Assembly (NCBI RefSeq): GCF_042646065.1
Contig: NZ_JBHRTA010000038.1
Span: 310,001-374,000, forward strand
From: Parapedobacter deserti
GTDB taxonomy: Bacteria; Bacteroidota; Bacteroidia; Sphingobacteriales; Sphingobacteriaceae
Direction of reading: 5' to 3'
Length of the DNA: 64,000 nucleotides
The position numbers and the translations under genes were made by a program. This document shows, one piece after another, positions 52,707-61,563 of this stretch (position 1 is the stretch's first letter; every line of letters starts with the position of its first letter). A model generated the notes under the pieces. The model saw only the letters and a list, made by a program, of their open reading frames with translations. It was not told the origin of the DNA and ran no database searches.

Positions 52707-53618
52707 ATGCTGTATCCAAGTACGATAATATGTATTATGCTCATGGTGACGCCCGTAGCTGCAAATTCCCAGGTCGTTATCAACTTATACGATGATGCGG
52801 TGCCAAACAGCAAACCGTCGTCCATGGAGGAGATTTCGACAACGGACGATCATGGAGTAGTCCGTATTTCTGGTGTGACCAAACCCACACTAACCGCATA
52901 TCTCCCGAACAAAAAGACAGCCCACGCCGGAAAGGCGGTCATCGTCTGTCCTGGAGGAGGGTACAGCATCTTAGCAATCGGCCACGAAGGCCATGATGTT
53001 GCACAAGCGTTCGCGGCGCACGGCATAGCAGCCTTTGTGCTGCAATACCGGTTGCCTACCGATGATGCCATGATAGATAAGCGTATCGGCCCGCTTCAGG
53101 ATGCCCAGCGCGCTATCCAATTGGTACGGGAAAGAGCAGATGAATGGGGAGTAGCACAGGATAAGATCGGTGTAGTGGGCTTCTCCGCGGGAGGACATTT
53201 AGCATCAACCCTTTGCACACAACATCAGGAACCACTCATCGATAATCCGGAGGGTACATCCCTGCGGCCAGATTTTGCCCTGTTGGCGTATCCCGTCATC
53301 AGTATGAAGGAGGGGATGACACACAACGGGTCAAAGAAAAATTTGCTGGGTAGTAATCCCGGGGCTGGAGACGTCGTCCGCTTTTCAAACGAAATGCAGG
53401 TAACGGCAGCTACGCCGCCGACGTTTCTGATGCATGCTGCGGATGATACCGTGGTGCCCATAGCGAATAGCGAAGCGTATCTAACAGCTCTAAAAAAATA
53501 CGGTACAGCGGCACGGCTTGTCCGGTACCCCAGCGGAGGACATGGCTTTGGCCTCCACAACACGACTACTTCCGATAAATGGGTTGACCAATTTTTGACG
53601 TGGCTGGCCGAGCAATAA
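52707..53618 (+). CDS. Exported alpha/beta-hydrolase esterase (BD-FAE/acetyl-xylan-esterase-like)
   Basis: The 303-residue product has a signal peptide (MLYPSTIICIMLMVTPVAANSQ) and an esterase/lipase fold: the oxyanion region VIVCPGGGYSILA, the nucleophile elbow VGFSAGGHLAS (Ser), the acidic residue in HAADDTVVP and the His in SGGHGFG. Relatives deacetylate xylan or other polysaccharides. The frame is open from 52596 inside the alanine dehydrogenase gene, but the start at 52707 gives the signal peptide at the N-terminus and a 7-bp gap to the preceding stop. Confidence 0.88.
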   Translation: MLYPSTIICIMLMVTPVAANSQVVINLYDDAVPNSKPSSMEEISTTDDHGVVRISGVTKPTLTAYLPNKKTAHAGKAVIVCPGGGYSILAIGHEGHDVAQAFAAHGIAAFVLQYRLPTDDAMIDKRIGPLQDAQRAIQLVRERADEWGVAQDKIGVVGFSAGGHLASTLCTQHQEPLIDNPEGTSLRPDFALLAYPVISMKEGMTHNGSKKNLLGSNPGAGDVVRFSNEMQVTAATPPTFLMHAADDTVVPIANSEAYLTALKKYGTAARLVRYPSGGHGFGLHNTTTSDKWVDQFLTWLAEQ

Positions 53619-53994
53619 GTTGATTTTGACCATGGTGGCTGTTCCGGTGTGCTTCCTTTCGATTCTTGTTCGTCCGAACCACTTGGAAGCTGGTTGATCG
53701 CGGGGAGCGACACCAGCTAACCAGTGATTCACAAACACACATTATATCTTGGTCGTTCAACGACTAACGTTCTGTTCGAATATTCCGTCTCTATTAGGAC
53801 GCTGACGTATTTAAAACGTTGCACGCATTTTGAAAAAAAATATATAAACCGCGCGTCAAAATCACAATCATAAGATTATCAACGCATTAAGTTTTTGAAT
53901 ACGTCATGGCGCTGTTTGAAAACGGACAATCTGCGTGTCAAAAGTGAACAGTTGGCGCTTACCCGATCTACATTAATTTACTAACTTAGCCGGG
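53619..53994. other. Long intergenic region before the GluQ-RS-like gene
   Basis: No convincing gene is present. The AT-rich right half contains two related segments, GCGCGTCAAAATCACA (near 53852) and GCGTGTCAAAAGTGAACA (near 53934), as an imperfect direct repeat about 80 bp apart. The region ends with a possible promoter for the following gene (TTACTAACTTAGCCGGG just before the ATG). I see no hairpin terminator for the esterase gene. Confidence 0.35.
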
Positions 53995-54828
53995 ATGCAA
54001 CAGTTTACGTCGACCCGCATTGCACCGACACCCAGCGGCTTCCTGCACCTGGGCAACGCGTATTCGTTTGCTCTGACAGCAGCGCTCGCCAAGCGATCCG
54101 GGGCACAGATCTTGCTGCGTATCGATGACCTGGACAGAAAGCGGGTAAAGTCCGAGTATCTGGCGGACATATTCGATACATTGAGCTATCTGGAGATTCC
54201 CTGGGATACGGGGCCGCGAGACTACCATGAATATGAAGCAACCTTCTCACAAGTGCACCGAATGGCGCTGTACGAGGATGCATTGCGCCAATTGCGAGCG
54301 AAAGGGGTGGTGTTCGCCTGTGATTGTTCGCGCACGACGCTGCTAAACGGTCATCCGCAGGGCGTCTATACGGGGGCATGTAAAACCAAGAGGTTATCGT
54401 TGGATACGCCGGGGTGCAGCTGGCGTATAGATACTGCGGCTGCGGCTCTGCCTGAGTATATGCAATATTTTGTCGTGCGGAAAAAGGACGGATTCCCCGC
54501 TTATCAACTCGCTTCTTTGGTGGACGATACCCACTTCGGGATCGATCTCGTTGTCCGGGGCAGCGATTTATGGGAGTCTACTCAGGCGCAGACCTATTTA
54601 GCTGAAGTGTTGGGGTACCCAGCCTTCCGCGATGCCACGTTTTGCCACCATCCCCTGTTGACGGCCAATGGCCAAGAGAAGCTTTCCAAATCGGCGGGCG
54701 CTACCTCGGTAAGGTATTTCCGCCGGCAGGGGATAGCGAAAGAGGAAATCTATCAGACCATTGGCCGTTTGCTGGGCCTGGCATACCCTGTTTATGGTTG
54801 GCAGGATCTGGTACCCAGTATAGGCTAG
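53995..54828 (+). CDS. Glutamyl-Q tRNA(Asp) synthetase-like protein
   Basis: The 277-residue protein matches the catalytic half of glutamyl-tRNA synthetase: TRIAPTPSGFLHLGNAYS (HIGH-like), LRIDDLDRKRV, and the KMSKS-like EKLSKSAGA (about 223-231). The C-terminal anticodon-binding domain of GluRS is absent, as in GluQ-RS enzymes, which glutamylate queuosine at position 34 of tRNA-Asp. Cysteines at FACDCS and TGACK are in the place of the zinc site. Whether it is strictly GluQ-RS or a related paralogue depends on the presence of queuosine synthesis genes elsewhere. Confidence 0.85.
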   Translation: MQQFTSTRIAPTPSGFLHLGNAYSFALTAALAKRSGAQILLRIDDLDRKRVKSEYLADIFDTLSYLEIPWDTGPRDYHEYEATFSQVHRMALYEDALRQLRAKGVVFACDCSRTTLLNGHPQGVYTGACKTKRLSLDTPGCSWRIDTAAAALPEYMQYFVVRKKDGFPAYQLASLVDDTHFGIDLVVRGSDLWESTQAQTYLAEVLGYPAFRDATFCHHPLLTANGQEKLSKSAGATSVRYFRRQGIAKEEIYQTIGRLLGLAYPVYGWQDLVPSIG

Positions 54829-54901
54829 GTAAATTGTGTCATGCATTGCACATAATGGGAAATTCTATTAGTTTTGTTTTCACTACGAGTTATTGTAACG
54901 C

Positions 54902-57046
54902 ATGAATAGACACATAAACTTTATCGTATTGGCTATGAGTATCGCGGCCTGTCAGAACCAAAAGACCATTAACCCTGCAGCGGAAATTTCGTTGTTGCCA
55001 TATCCCGAATCAAAAAAAGGCGATGTGGTAGACCACTATTTTAGTGCCGAGGTGCCCGATCCATACCGGTGGCTCGAAAATGACACCGCTGATGATACCA
55101 AGGCCTGGGTAGCCGAACAGAATAAGGTGACCGAACATTACCTAGAGCAGATACCTTTCAGAGATGCCATTTACCGCAGGTTAGAAAAGCTGTGGAATTA
55201 TGAAAAATTTTCCGCTCCTTTCAAAGAAGGCGACTATACATACTTTTATAAGAACGACGGGCTGCAGAACCAGAGCGTGCTATACCGGCAACAGGGAGAT
55301 GACGGTGAGGTGGAAGTTTTCCTTGATCCCAATAAATTTTCTGAGGATGGCACCACTTCGATGGCGGGCATAGCATTCAGCAAAGACGGTAGTTTAGTTG
55401 CCTACCAGCTATCCGAAGGTGGTTCAGATTGGCGCAAGGTGGTGGTTATCCGCACAGATGACAAATCCATCGTCGGCGACACACTGGTTGATATCAAGTT
55501 CAGCGGACTGGCATGGCGGGGGAATGATGGCTTTTATTATAGCAGTTATGATAAGCCCAAGGAAGGCAGCGCACTATCTGGTATCACTGACCAGCACAAG
55601 CTCTATTTTCACCGGCTTGGCACGCCGCAGGAAGCGGATCAACTAATATTTGACGGACCGAATGCGCCGCGTCGCTACATCGGTGGATACCTCACTGAAG
55701 ACGAACGGTTTCTCGTCATCTCGGCCGCCAATACTACAAGCGGAGCTGAATTGTATATCCAGGATTTGTCCAAACCTGGCAGCCCGATCGTGACGGTAGT
55801 GGATAATTTCGAAAAGAATCACAGCGTCGTTGACAATGACGGGAGTAAGCTGTTTATTTACACTAATTTGGGAGCGCCCAATGGGAAAATCGTAACGGTA
55901 GATGCAAACGACCCCCGGCCTGCAAATTGGGTAGACCTCATACCGGAAACGGACAATGTGCTCAATCCAAGTACGGGGGGCGGCAAAATATTCGCTCACT
56001 ACCTCAAAGATGCCACCTCTTTGGTACAGCAATACAGCCGCGATGGCAACTTGGAGCGAACCATTGAATTGCCGGATGTTGGGTCGGCCGGCGGCTTCAG
56101 CGCCAAAACAGAAGATAAAACGTTGTATTATTCCTTTACTTCCTATATATATCCGCCCACAATATTTAAGTATGACATTGCCTCAGGCAACTCGGAATTG
56201 TACAAAGCGTCCGGTGTGGATTTTGACCCAACCAGGTACGAATCTAAACAAGTGTTTTATACCTCAAAAGATGGCACGAAAGTGCCCATGATCATTACAC
56301 ACAAAAAGGGAATAGCCCTGGATGGAAATAACCCGACGTTGTTGTATGGCTACGGAGGGTTTGATATCAGCCTCACCCCTTCGTTTAGCACGTCTAACAT
56401 CATACTGTTGGAGCAGGGTGGGGTGTATGCGGTCGCGAACCTCCGGGGAGGCGGCGAATACGGTGAAAAGTGGCACTTGGCTGGCACTAAGCTTAATAAG
56501 CAAAATGTGTTTGACGATTTCATCGCCGCCGCAGAATACCTTATTGGAGAAAAGTATACATCTTCTGCAAAGTTGGGCATTGCAGGTGGCTCCAATGGCG
56601 GTCTGCTGGTTGGGGCGACCATGACGCAACGGCCTGAATTAATTAAGGTGGCATTTCCGGCCGTCGGTGTCTTGGACATGCTACGGTACCATAAATTCAC
56701 CGCAGGTGCAGGCTGGGCATATGATTATGGTACGGCCGATGATAGCGAAGAAATGTTTAACTACTTATATCGTTACTCACCTTATCATGCATTAAAGCCA
56801 GATACGGCTTACCCGGCTACAATGGTAACTACGGCTGATCATGACGACCGGGTGGTACCAGCCCATTCCTTCAAGTTTGCGGCGCGTCTGCAGGAATACC
56901 ACACGGGGCCAAACCCCGTATTGATACGGATTGAGACCAAAGCTGGTCATGGAGCGGGTAAGCCTACTGCTATGGTCATTGCTGAACAAGCAGATAAATG
57001 GGCGTTTCTGTTCCAACAAACAGGAACGCCCTTCAACGAGCCGTGA
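54902..57046 (+). CDS. Prolyl oligopeptidase (S9A family), lipoprotein
   Basis: The 714-residue peptidase has a lipobox at IAAC (Cys about 17), an N-terminal beta-propeller domain (about 60-440; DPYRWLENDTADDTKAWV opens the family) and a C-terminal alpha/beta-hydrolase domain with the nucleophile in GIAGGSNGGLLVG (Ser), the Asp in TADHDDRVVP and the His in AGHGAGKP. It cuts short peptides after proline, in the periplasm or at a membrane surface. Length and motifs are normal for the family, and nothing suggests truncation. Confidence 0.94.
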   Translation: MNRHINFIVLAMSIAACQNQKTINPAAEISLLPYPESKKGDVVDHYFSAEVPDPYRWLENDTADDTKAWVAEQNKVTEHYLEQIPFRDAIYRRLEKLWNYEKFSAPFKEGDYTYFYKNDGLQNQSVLYRQQGDDGEVEVFLDPNKFSEDGTTSMAGIAFSKDGSLVAYQLSEGGSDWRKVVVIRTDDKSIVGDTLVDIKFSGLAWRGNDGFYYSSYDKPKEGSALSGITDQHKLYFHRLGTPQEADQLIFDGPNAPRRYIGGYLTEDERFLVISAANTTSGAELYIQDLSKPGSPIVTVVDNFEKNHSVVDNDGSKLFIYTNLGAPNGKIVTVDANDPRPANWVDLIPETDNVLNPSTGGGKIFAHYLKDATSLVQQYSRDGNLERTIELPDVGSAGGFSAKTEDKTLYYSFTSYIYPPTIFKYDIASGNSELYKASGVDFDPTRYESKQVFYTSKDGTKVPMIITHKKGIALDGNNPTLLYGYGGFDISLTPSFSTSNIILLEQGGVYAVANLRGGGEYGEKWHLAGTKLNKQNVFDDFIAAAEYLIGEKYTSSAKLGIAGGSNGGLLVGATMTQRPELIKVAFPAVGVLDMLRYHKFTAGAGWAYDYGTADDSEEMFNYLYRYSPYHALKPDTAYPATMVTTADHDDRVVPAHSFKFAARLQEYHTGPNPVLIRIETKAGHGAGKPTAMVIAEQADKWAFLFQQTGTPFNEP

Positions 57047-57072
57047 TCTATGGCTATAAAAGCGATGTGACA

Positions 57073-57354
57073 ATGGAGATTTTCAGAGACGACGATGGAA
57101 AGAAAGGCCGGTTCAGGATACTGATCGACGGCAATGAGGCAGGTCTAATGACCTATACCTGGGCCGGCGAGGGTAAGTTTATTATCGACCATACCGAAGT
57201 ATACCCGGACTTCTCCGGACAAGGGGTGGGCAAGGAATTGGTAATGGCAGGCGTGGCGTTTGCGCAAGAAAATGACTTGAAAATCATTCCGTTATGTACG
57301 TATGCCAAACGCGTTTTCGATAGAACTCCGGACATCAAGGATCTGTTATTCTAA
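57073..57354 (+). CDS. Small GNAT-like N-acetyltransferase (NATD1/YjdJ type)
   Basis: The 93-residue protein matches the short GNAT family: GRFRILIDGNEAGLMTYTW, then IIDHTEVYPDFSGQGVGKELV (the acetyl-CoA-binding loop) and LKIIPLCTYAKRVFDRTPDI. The frame is open from 56998 but overlaps the peptidase gene. The ATG at 57073 gives the family N-terminus and lies 26 bp after that stop. The function is unknown; a role in metabolite or protein acetylation is possible. Confidence 0.85.
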   Translation: MEIFRDDDGKKGRFRILIDGNEAGLMTYTWAGEGKFIIDHTEVYPDFSGQGVGKELVMAGVAFAQENDLKIIPLCTYAKRVFDRTPDIKDLLF

Positions 57355-57381
57355 CTGCCTGTGTTAGGCTACCTTACTTTG

Positions 57382-57406
57382 CGGCTGCGCGTTACCTTCG
57401 CAGCCG
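57382..57406. terminator. Hairpin between convergent genes, possible weak terminator
   Basis: CGGCTGCG (57382-57389) pairs perfectly with CGCAGCCG (57399-57406) around a 9-nt loop. No T tract is present on either side, so efficient termination is doubtful. Confidence 0.35.
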
Positions 57407-57448
57407 GTCGTGTTGGTAGCGGCGTCATGCGTCATGTGTCTGCCCGTT

Positions 57449-58504
57449 TTACAGGTCCGCTGGTTTTGTTTTTTTCGGAAAAATAAGCGACGCAATGACG
57501 CTGATTGCCAATATTGATACAATAACAATCAAGGAATGCGATGTGGTGAATCCCCAACCGGCCAGCCAGTGATGCAATAGCATTTTTGCGCCGATAAAGA
57601 CAAGTAAAAACGACAATCCGGTTTTGAGGTAGTGGAATTTATGGATAATATTGACCAATAAGAAAAACATCGACCGCAAGCCGAGTATAGCAAAGATATT
57701 AGAGAAGAAGACGATATAAGGATCTTTGGTTACGGCAAAGATTGCCGGTATCGAATCCACGGCAAATATCAGGTCGGTAAATTCGATGACAAGCAGCACG
57801 AGAAAAAGCGGAGTGACATACTTTTTGCCGTTTTCATTATGGAAGAATTTGCTGCCCACGAAGTTGGGATACACCGAAAAATATTTTGACGCAAATTTCA
57901 CCACTTTGTGGTTTTTCGGATCAATTTCCTCCTCTTGGTTGCGGTGGACGAACATCATGATCCCTGTATATACTAAGAAAAGTCCGAACAAATAAAGTAT
58001 CCACTCGAACTCGCTGATCAACGCCGCACCGATGAAGATGAACAGAAAACGCAGTACAATTGCGCCAATGATACCCCATACCAGCACCTTATGGTAATAC
58101 TCTGCCGGTACACCAAAGGATGAGAAGATCAATACCATCACGAAGATGTTATCGACGGAGAGGGCATATTCGACGACATAACCTGTGATGTATTCGAGGG
58201 CCAAATTCCGTTTATATAGTTCGAGGCTCGCCGCAAAATCTCCCGGGATGAGCCGGATATTATGCAGGTGTTTTTCGGTAACTTCAACAAGACGGGCGAA
58301 ATCCTGGATGTCATGCAGTTCGTCTCCCCACACACGTAAGACAACATAGAAGCCAAGTGCGAAGCTGACCCAAACGGTACTCATGATGGCTGCTTTCGTG
58401 AAACTTACTGCTTTATTACCTTTACTGAAAAGCCCTAAGTCAATAGCCAGCATCAGCATGATGAAAAGTAAGAAGCCACCAAAAAATAAAATTTCGTTGC
58501 TCAT
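57449..58504 (-). CDS. TerC-family integral membrane protein
   Basis: The 351-residue protein has eight or nine membrane helices and the TerC signatures: a conserved acidic pattern in VVEYALSVDNIFVMVLIFSSF and the second in VIEFTDLIFAVDSIPAIFAVT. Related proteins (Alx/MeeF/MeeY) export manganese during co-translocational metallation or under pH stress; older annotations refer to tellurite resistance. The start at 58504 follows the upstream polyprenyl synthase stop by one base, so they are an operon. Confidence 0.93.
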   Translation of the reverse strand: MSNEILFFGGFLLFIMLMLAIDLGLFSKGNKAVSFTKAAIMSTVWVSFALGFYVVLRVWGDELHDIQDFARLVEVTEKHLHNIRLIPGDFAASLELYKRNLALEYITGYVVEYALSVDNIFVMVLIFSSFGVPAEYYHKVLVWGIIGAIVLRFLFIFIGAALISEFEWILYLFGLFLVYTGIMMFVHRNQEEEIDPKNHKVVKFASKYFSVYPNFVGSKFFHNENGKKYVTPLFLVLLVIEFTDLIFAVDSIPAIFAVTKDPYIVFFSNIFAILGLRSMFFLLVNIIHKFHYLKTGLSFLLVFIGAKMLLHHWLAGWGFTTSHSLIVIVSILAISVIASLIFPKKTKPADL

Positions 58505-58505
58505 G

Positions 58506-59477
58506 TTATTTATTCCGTTCTGTTGTATATCGTACAAGTTGTTCAAGCCCATTCCGGTATTCATTGGACGGGAAATGGGTAAGGATCTCAAAAGCTTCCT
58601 GCTGATATGCCAGCATCTTTGCTGTCGCGTACTCCATCCCGCGATTGGCCTTTACGAAAGCAATCACCTCGTTCACTTTTTCGCGATCTTCATGGTGGTT
58701 TTTTATCAAATTGATGATATACCTTTTTTCGGACTTACGCACCTGTTTTAGTGCATGAATCAAAGGCAGGGTGATTTTCTTTTCTTTGATGTCATTTCCA
58801 AGGGGCTTGCCCACATCATCAATACCGAAGTCAAATAAATCGTCCTTGATCTGAAAAGCTATGCCCACTTTTTCACCGAATAGGCGCATCCGGTTAATGG
58901 TTGCTTCATCGGCGCCCGCTGACGCCGCCCCGCAGGCGCAGCAAGATGCGATCAACGAGGCGGTTTTCTGTCTGATGACTTCAAAGTACACCGGTTCTTC
59001 GATGTCCATCCGCCGGGCTTTTTCCAGCTGCAACAGCTCACCCTCAATTATTTGTTGCACGGCATCGCTGACGATATTGAGCATCCGAAAATCATTGTTT
59101 TTCAGTGATAGCTGCATTCCTTTTGCCAATAGAAAATCGCCGACCAATACTGCGATTTTGTTTTTCCACAGTGCGTTAACCGAGAAGAATCCCCGCCGCA
59201 CGTTAGCATTGTCCACCACATCGTCATGTACCAGGGTAGCGGTATGCAGCAACTCCACCAATGCCGCTCCGCGGTGGGTGGCATCGTTAATCGTGCCGGA
59301 TAAACCTGCCGAAAAAAAGACAAACATGGGCCGCATTTGTTTGCCCTTGCGCTTTACGATGTAGTGGGTGATACGATCGAGCAGCGGAACAGAACTCTGC
59401 ATTGAGTCCTTGAACTTGTCTTCAAATACGGCCAGTTCCCCGGTTATGGGTTTTTGTATTTCACTTAGTTTGAGCAT
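58506..59477 (-). CDS. Polyprenyl diphosphate synthase (octaprenyl-type)
   Basis: The 323-residue enzyme elongates farnesyl diphosphate with isopentenyl diphosphate to the side chain of menaquinone. It carries the first Asp-rich motif (LVHDDVVDNANVRRG, about 83-97) and the second (QIKDDLFDFGIDD, about 209-221), together with GKQMRPMFVFFSAG and GDFLLAKGM. The chain length cannot be fixed from the sequence alone. TerC follows one base downstream. Confidence 0.94.
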   Translation of the reverse strand: MLKLSEIQKPITGELAVFEDKFKDSMQSSVPLLDRITHYIVKRKGKQMRPMFVFFSAGLSGTINDATHRGAALVELLHTATLVHDDVVDNANVRRGFFSVNALWKNKIAVLVGDFLLAKGMQLSLKNNDFRMLNIVSDAVQQIIEGELLQLEKARRMDIEEPVYFEVIRQKTASLIASCCACGAASAGADEATINRMRLFGEKVGIAFQIKDDLFDFGIDDVGKPLGNDIKEKKITLPLIHALKQVRKSEKRYIINLIKNHHEDREKVNEVIAFVKANRGMEYATAKMLAYQQEAFEILTHFPSNEYRNGLEQLVRYTTERNK

Positions 59478-59554
59478 GTAGAATGGTGGGCAACAACGAA
59501 TGTAACCTGTCTGAATAAAACCGGCGCAAGATACTAAGATAATTTAACAATGAC

Positions 59555-60121
59555 CTATAGCAGGGCTACCGATTCTTCCAGCTCTTGATACCATTTCTGG
59601 CCATATTTCCGGATGAGCGGTTCTTTCAGAAACGCGTACACCGGCACTTTAAGTTCGCGGCCGAGGGAACAGGCAGTACGGCAGATGTTCCAACGGTCAT
59701 AGTGCAGCACGTCAAATTCCGGATATGCGGTGGCGCGGATGGGATACAAGTGGCACGAAATGGGCTTCCTCCAGTTAATTTCGCCGCGTTCATACGCTTT
59801 CTCGATGGCACATTTTGTAATACCATTTTCCCAGGTTACATAAGCACACGCTTTATCACCGTCGACGCAGGGAGTGGTGAGGTCGCCGTCCGCGTCGATC
59901 ACATGCGTGCCCTGCTCTTCCACCGTGGCAATTCCCTTCTCCGTCATGTAAGGTCTTACTTTGGGATAAATTGCGTCCAGCATGCTCAGTTCATCACGCT
60001 GCAACGGTGCACCCGCATCCCCCTCGATGCAACAAGCGCCACGGCATTTGCCGAGATTACATACAAACTCTTCTTTAACCAGTTCTTCGCTTACCAAGAC
60101 AGCGCCTATTTCGATCATCAT
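59555..60121 (-). CDS. DUF3109 cysteine-rich protein
   Basis: The 188-residue cytoplasmic protein has the DUF3109 Cys pattern: CNLGKCRGACCIEGDAGAPL near the N-terminus, then CVDGDKACAY, KCAIEKAYE, SCHLYPIR and NICRTACS. The Cys spacing suggests an iron-sulfur cluster or zinc site. It resembles the YkgJ-type FliB/KamA-associated proteins, and the function is not established. The start is one of two adjacent ATG codons (60121 or 60118). The following region to 59478 has no gene. Confidence 0.88.
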   Translation of the reverse strand: MMIEIGAVLVSEELVKEEFVCNLGKCRGACCIEGDAGAPLQRDELSMLDAIYPKVRPYMTEKGIATVEEQGTHVIDADGDLTTPCVDGDKACAYVTWENGITKCAIEKAYERGEINWRKPISCHLYPIRATAYPEFDVLHYDRWNICRTACSLGRELKVPVYAFLKEPLIRKYGQKWYQELEESVALL

Positions 60122-60134
60122 GGTCAATTGTATT

Positions 60135-60929
60135 TTATTTTGACACGCCTTTTACTTTCTGCCCAAGAGGGTATTTTAATCCCCGGGCATCGGCAATCTC
60201 CAGCGTTACCGAGCCGATCAGTATCTCTACTTGCGCTTTTACCGGAATGCGGTTTCCATCGTTGGTGACCCATAGGTAAAGCCGGCTGTCCTTCTTGAAT
60301 ATCCTACCCGGCGTGATTTCTGGGCTGAATTTCAGACATTCCAGCGTTCCAAGTGGCGTCTTCACGTTTTCGATGCCTATGTATTCGATGCCCAATGTTG
60401 CAATTTCGTCATTCAGGAAATAAGTCATCTTGAACGACTGCCCGGGTTTTACGTTGGTGAGATCGAGGTTGCGGGAGAAGTAATACGCAGACAACAAATC
60501 GAATGTTTGGGCAGATTCACTTTTGAATGTGCCTTTGTTGCCCTGCACCGTTCGGGTCCGATGGTCAAACCGAACAATGTCCGTGCGGCGATAGTTTCCC
60601 TCCCGTATATTTTCAGTATAGTAATGAGGCAGAAAAGTTCGCGAATCGATATACGAATTGTAGCGGTTATCGACCGTATAGAAAACACTGAATGCCTTGG
60701 AGGTCTGGCCCCGTGCAGACAAGTGGTAGGTATGCGGGCTGCTAAATTTTATTTTCGAATCCTCCACGGTAAGTGTGCCCACTGCAGCTGAAATGACCCC
60801 ATAACGCAGCCGGTAGTGCAGCTCTTCGCCTGCTTTAAAAGCTGACTCCTCAAGGTAGGGGAGGGGTTGGCTGCTGGCAACCAATACAGCGCCCAAAATG
60901 ACGGAAATTAAGGCGAGCGTTTTTTTCAT
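60135..60929 (-). CDS. DUF3108 exported protein
   Basis: The 264-residue product has a signal peptide (MKKTLALISVILGAVLVASSQ) and a DUF3108 beta-rich domain (FKAGEELHYRLRYGVISAAVGTL; YYTENIREGNYRRTDIV; RIFKKDSRLYLWVTND). These are periplasmic proteins of unknown role, possibly linked to cell-envelope polymer or lipoprotein handling. It begins 45 bp after the stop of the DUF2480 gene, with the DUF3109 gene 13 bp downstream, so all three are probably co-transcribed. Confidence 0.85.
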   Translation of the reverse strand: MKKTLALISVILGAVLVASSQPLPYLEESAFKAGEELHYRLRYGVISAAVGTLTVEDSKIKFSSPHTYHLSARGQTSKAFSVFYTVDNRYNSYIDSRTFLPHYYTENIREGNYRRTDIVRFDHRTRTVQGNKGTFKSESAQTFDLLSAYYFSRNLDLTNVKPGQSFKMTYFLNDEIATLGIEYIGIENVKTPLGTLECLKFSPEITPGRIFKKDSRLYLWVTNDGNRIPVKAQVEILIGSVTLEIADARGLKYPLGQKVKGVSK

Positions 60930-60974
60930 GGGATGCGATATACAACTAATATGCGGCTTCGTTGGACAGTGGCG

Positions 60975-61490
60975 TTACGCCTTCCGTTTAAATACGGGGA
61001 CGGTGGAACACGGTTCTCCATACATGATGCTTTTTGCGACCTTACTCAGTTGGGCGGTAAATTTGACGAAAGCTGACTCTGGAATTGGGATATCTCCACA
61101 GCCTTTGACCACTACGCGCTGGTCTCTGAATTTTTCTATGTCAATTTTTTCGAGCGCTCTTTCGTATAGCATGGTTTCAAGTGTCGCTAGATCGCCGAAC
61201 ACGATGTCTTCTGCACAGCTTGCCAGCCGGTTGGCGAGAAGCATATACGCCCATGTGGGTACAATGGCATCAGCCGTACAGGTGATGGCGACAAACTTGC
61301 CGCGATACTGTTCCCAATCATGGTTCTTGACAAACTCCCTAAAGTCCTTTTCCCTCAGAATGAGGCCTTGGAATAAGTTGTCTTTGATATCATATAGTAC
61401 CCGCTCGCCCTTTGAAGCAAAATCAGCAAGATCAACGGTCAACAGACCACTTTGCGCTACTTTATTGATGACGGTTTCTTGTATATCCAT
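60975..61490 (-). CDS. DUF2480 family protein
   Basis: The 171-residue cytoplasmic protein matches DUF2480 over its whole length: INKVAQSGLLTVDLADF, GERVLYDIKDNLFQGLILREKDFREFV, GKFVAITCTADAIVPTWAYMLL and VVVKGCGDIPIPESAFV. The Cys residues in VKGCGD and ITCTAD are conserved in the family. The function is not known, although the genomic context in other species suggests a link to iron-sulfur assembly (uncertain). The ATG at 61490 starts immediately after a U-rich hairpin tail. Confidence 0.85.
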   Translation of the reverse strand: MDIQETVINKVAQSGLLTVDLADFASKGERVLYDIKDNLFQGLILREKDFREFVKNHDWEQYRGKFVAITCTADAIVPTWAYMLLANRLASCAEDIVFGDLATLETMLYERALEKIDIEKFRDQRVVVKGCGDIPIPESAFVKFTAQLSKVAKSIMYGEPCSTVPVFKRKA

Positions 61491-61491
61491 A

Positions 61492-61528
61492 ACAAAAAAA
61501 ATCCGGACGGTGCTTGCACCATCCGGAT
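61492..61528 (-). terminator. Intrinsic terminator hairpin overlapping the DUF2480 leader
   Basis: On the minus strand ATCCGGATGGTGC and GCACCGTCCGGAT pair over 13 positions (one mismatch) with a 2-nt AA interval, followed by TTTTTTTT. It ends transcription of the PpiD-like gene, but the T tract stops one base before the DUF2480 start codon at 61490, so it also lies in that gene's leader. Confidence 0.85.
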
Positions 61529-61529
61529 A

Positions 61530-61537
61530 CAAAGTTA
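61530..61537 (-). promoter_or_regulatory. -7 element TAACTTTG upstream of the hairpin and DUF2480 gene
   Basis: Read on the minus strand, TAACTTTG is a perfect TAnnTTTG. The predicted transcription start would fall in the first bases of the terminator hairpin at 61528, so the DUF2480 mRNA would begin with that stem-loop. No 11-bp TTAA pair precedes it. Confidence 0.5.
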
Positions 61538-61563
61538 CGAAAATAAAACTAAGTGTCCGTGTC

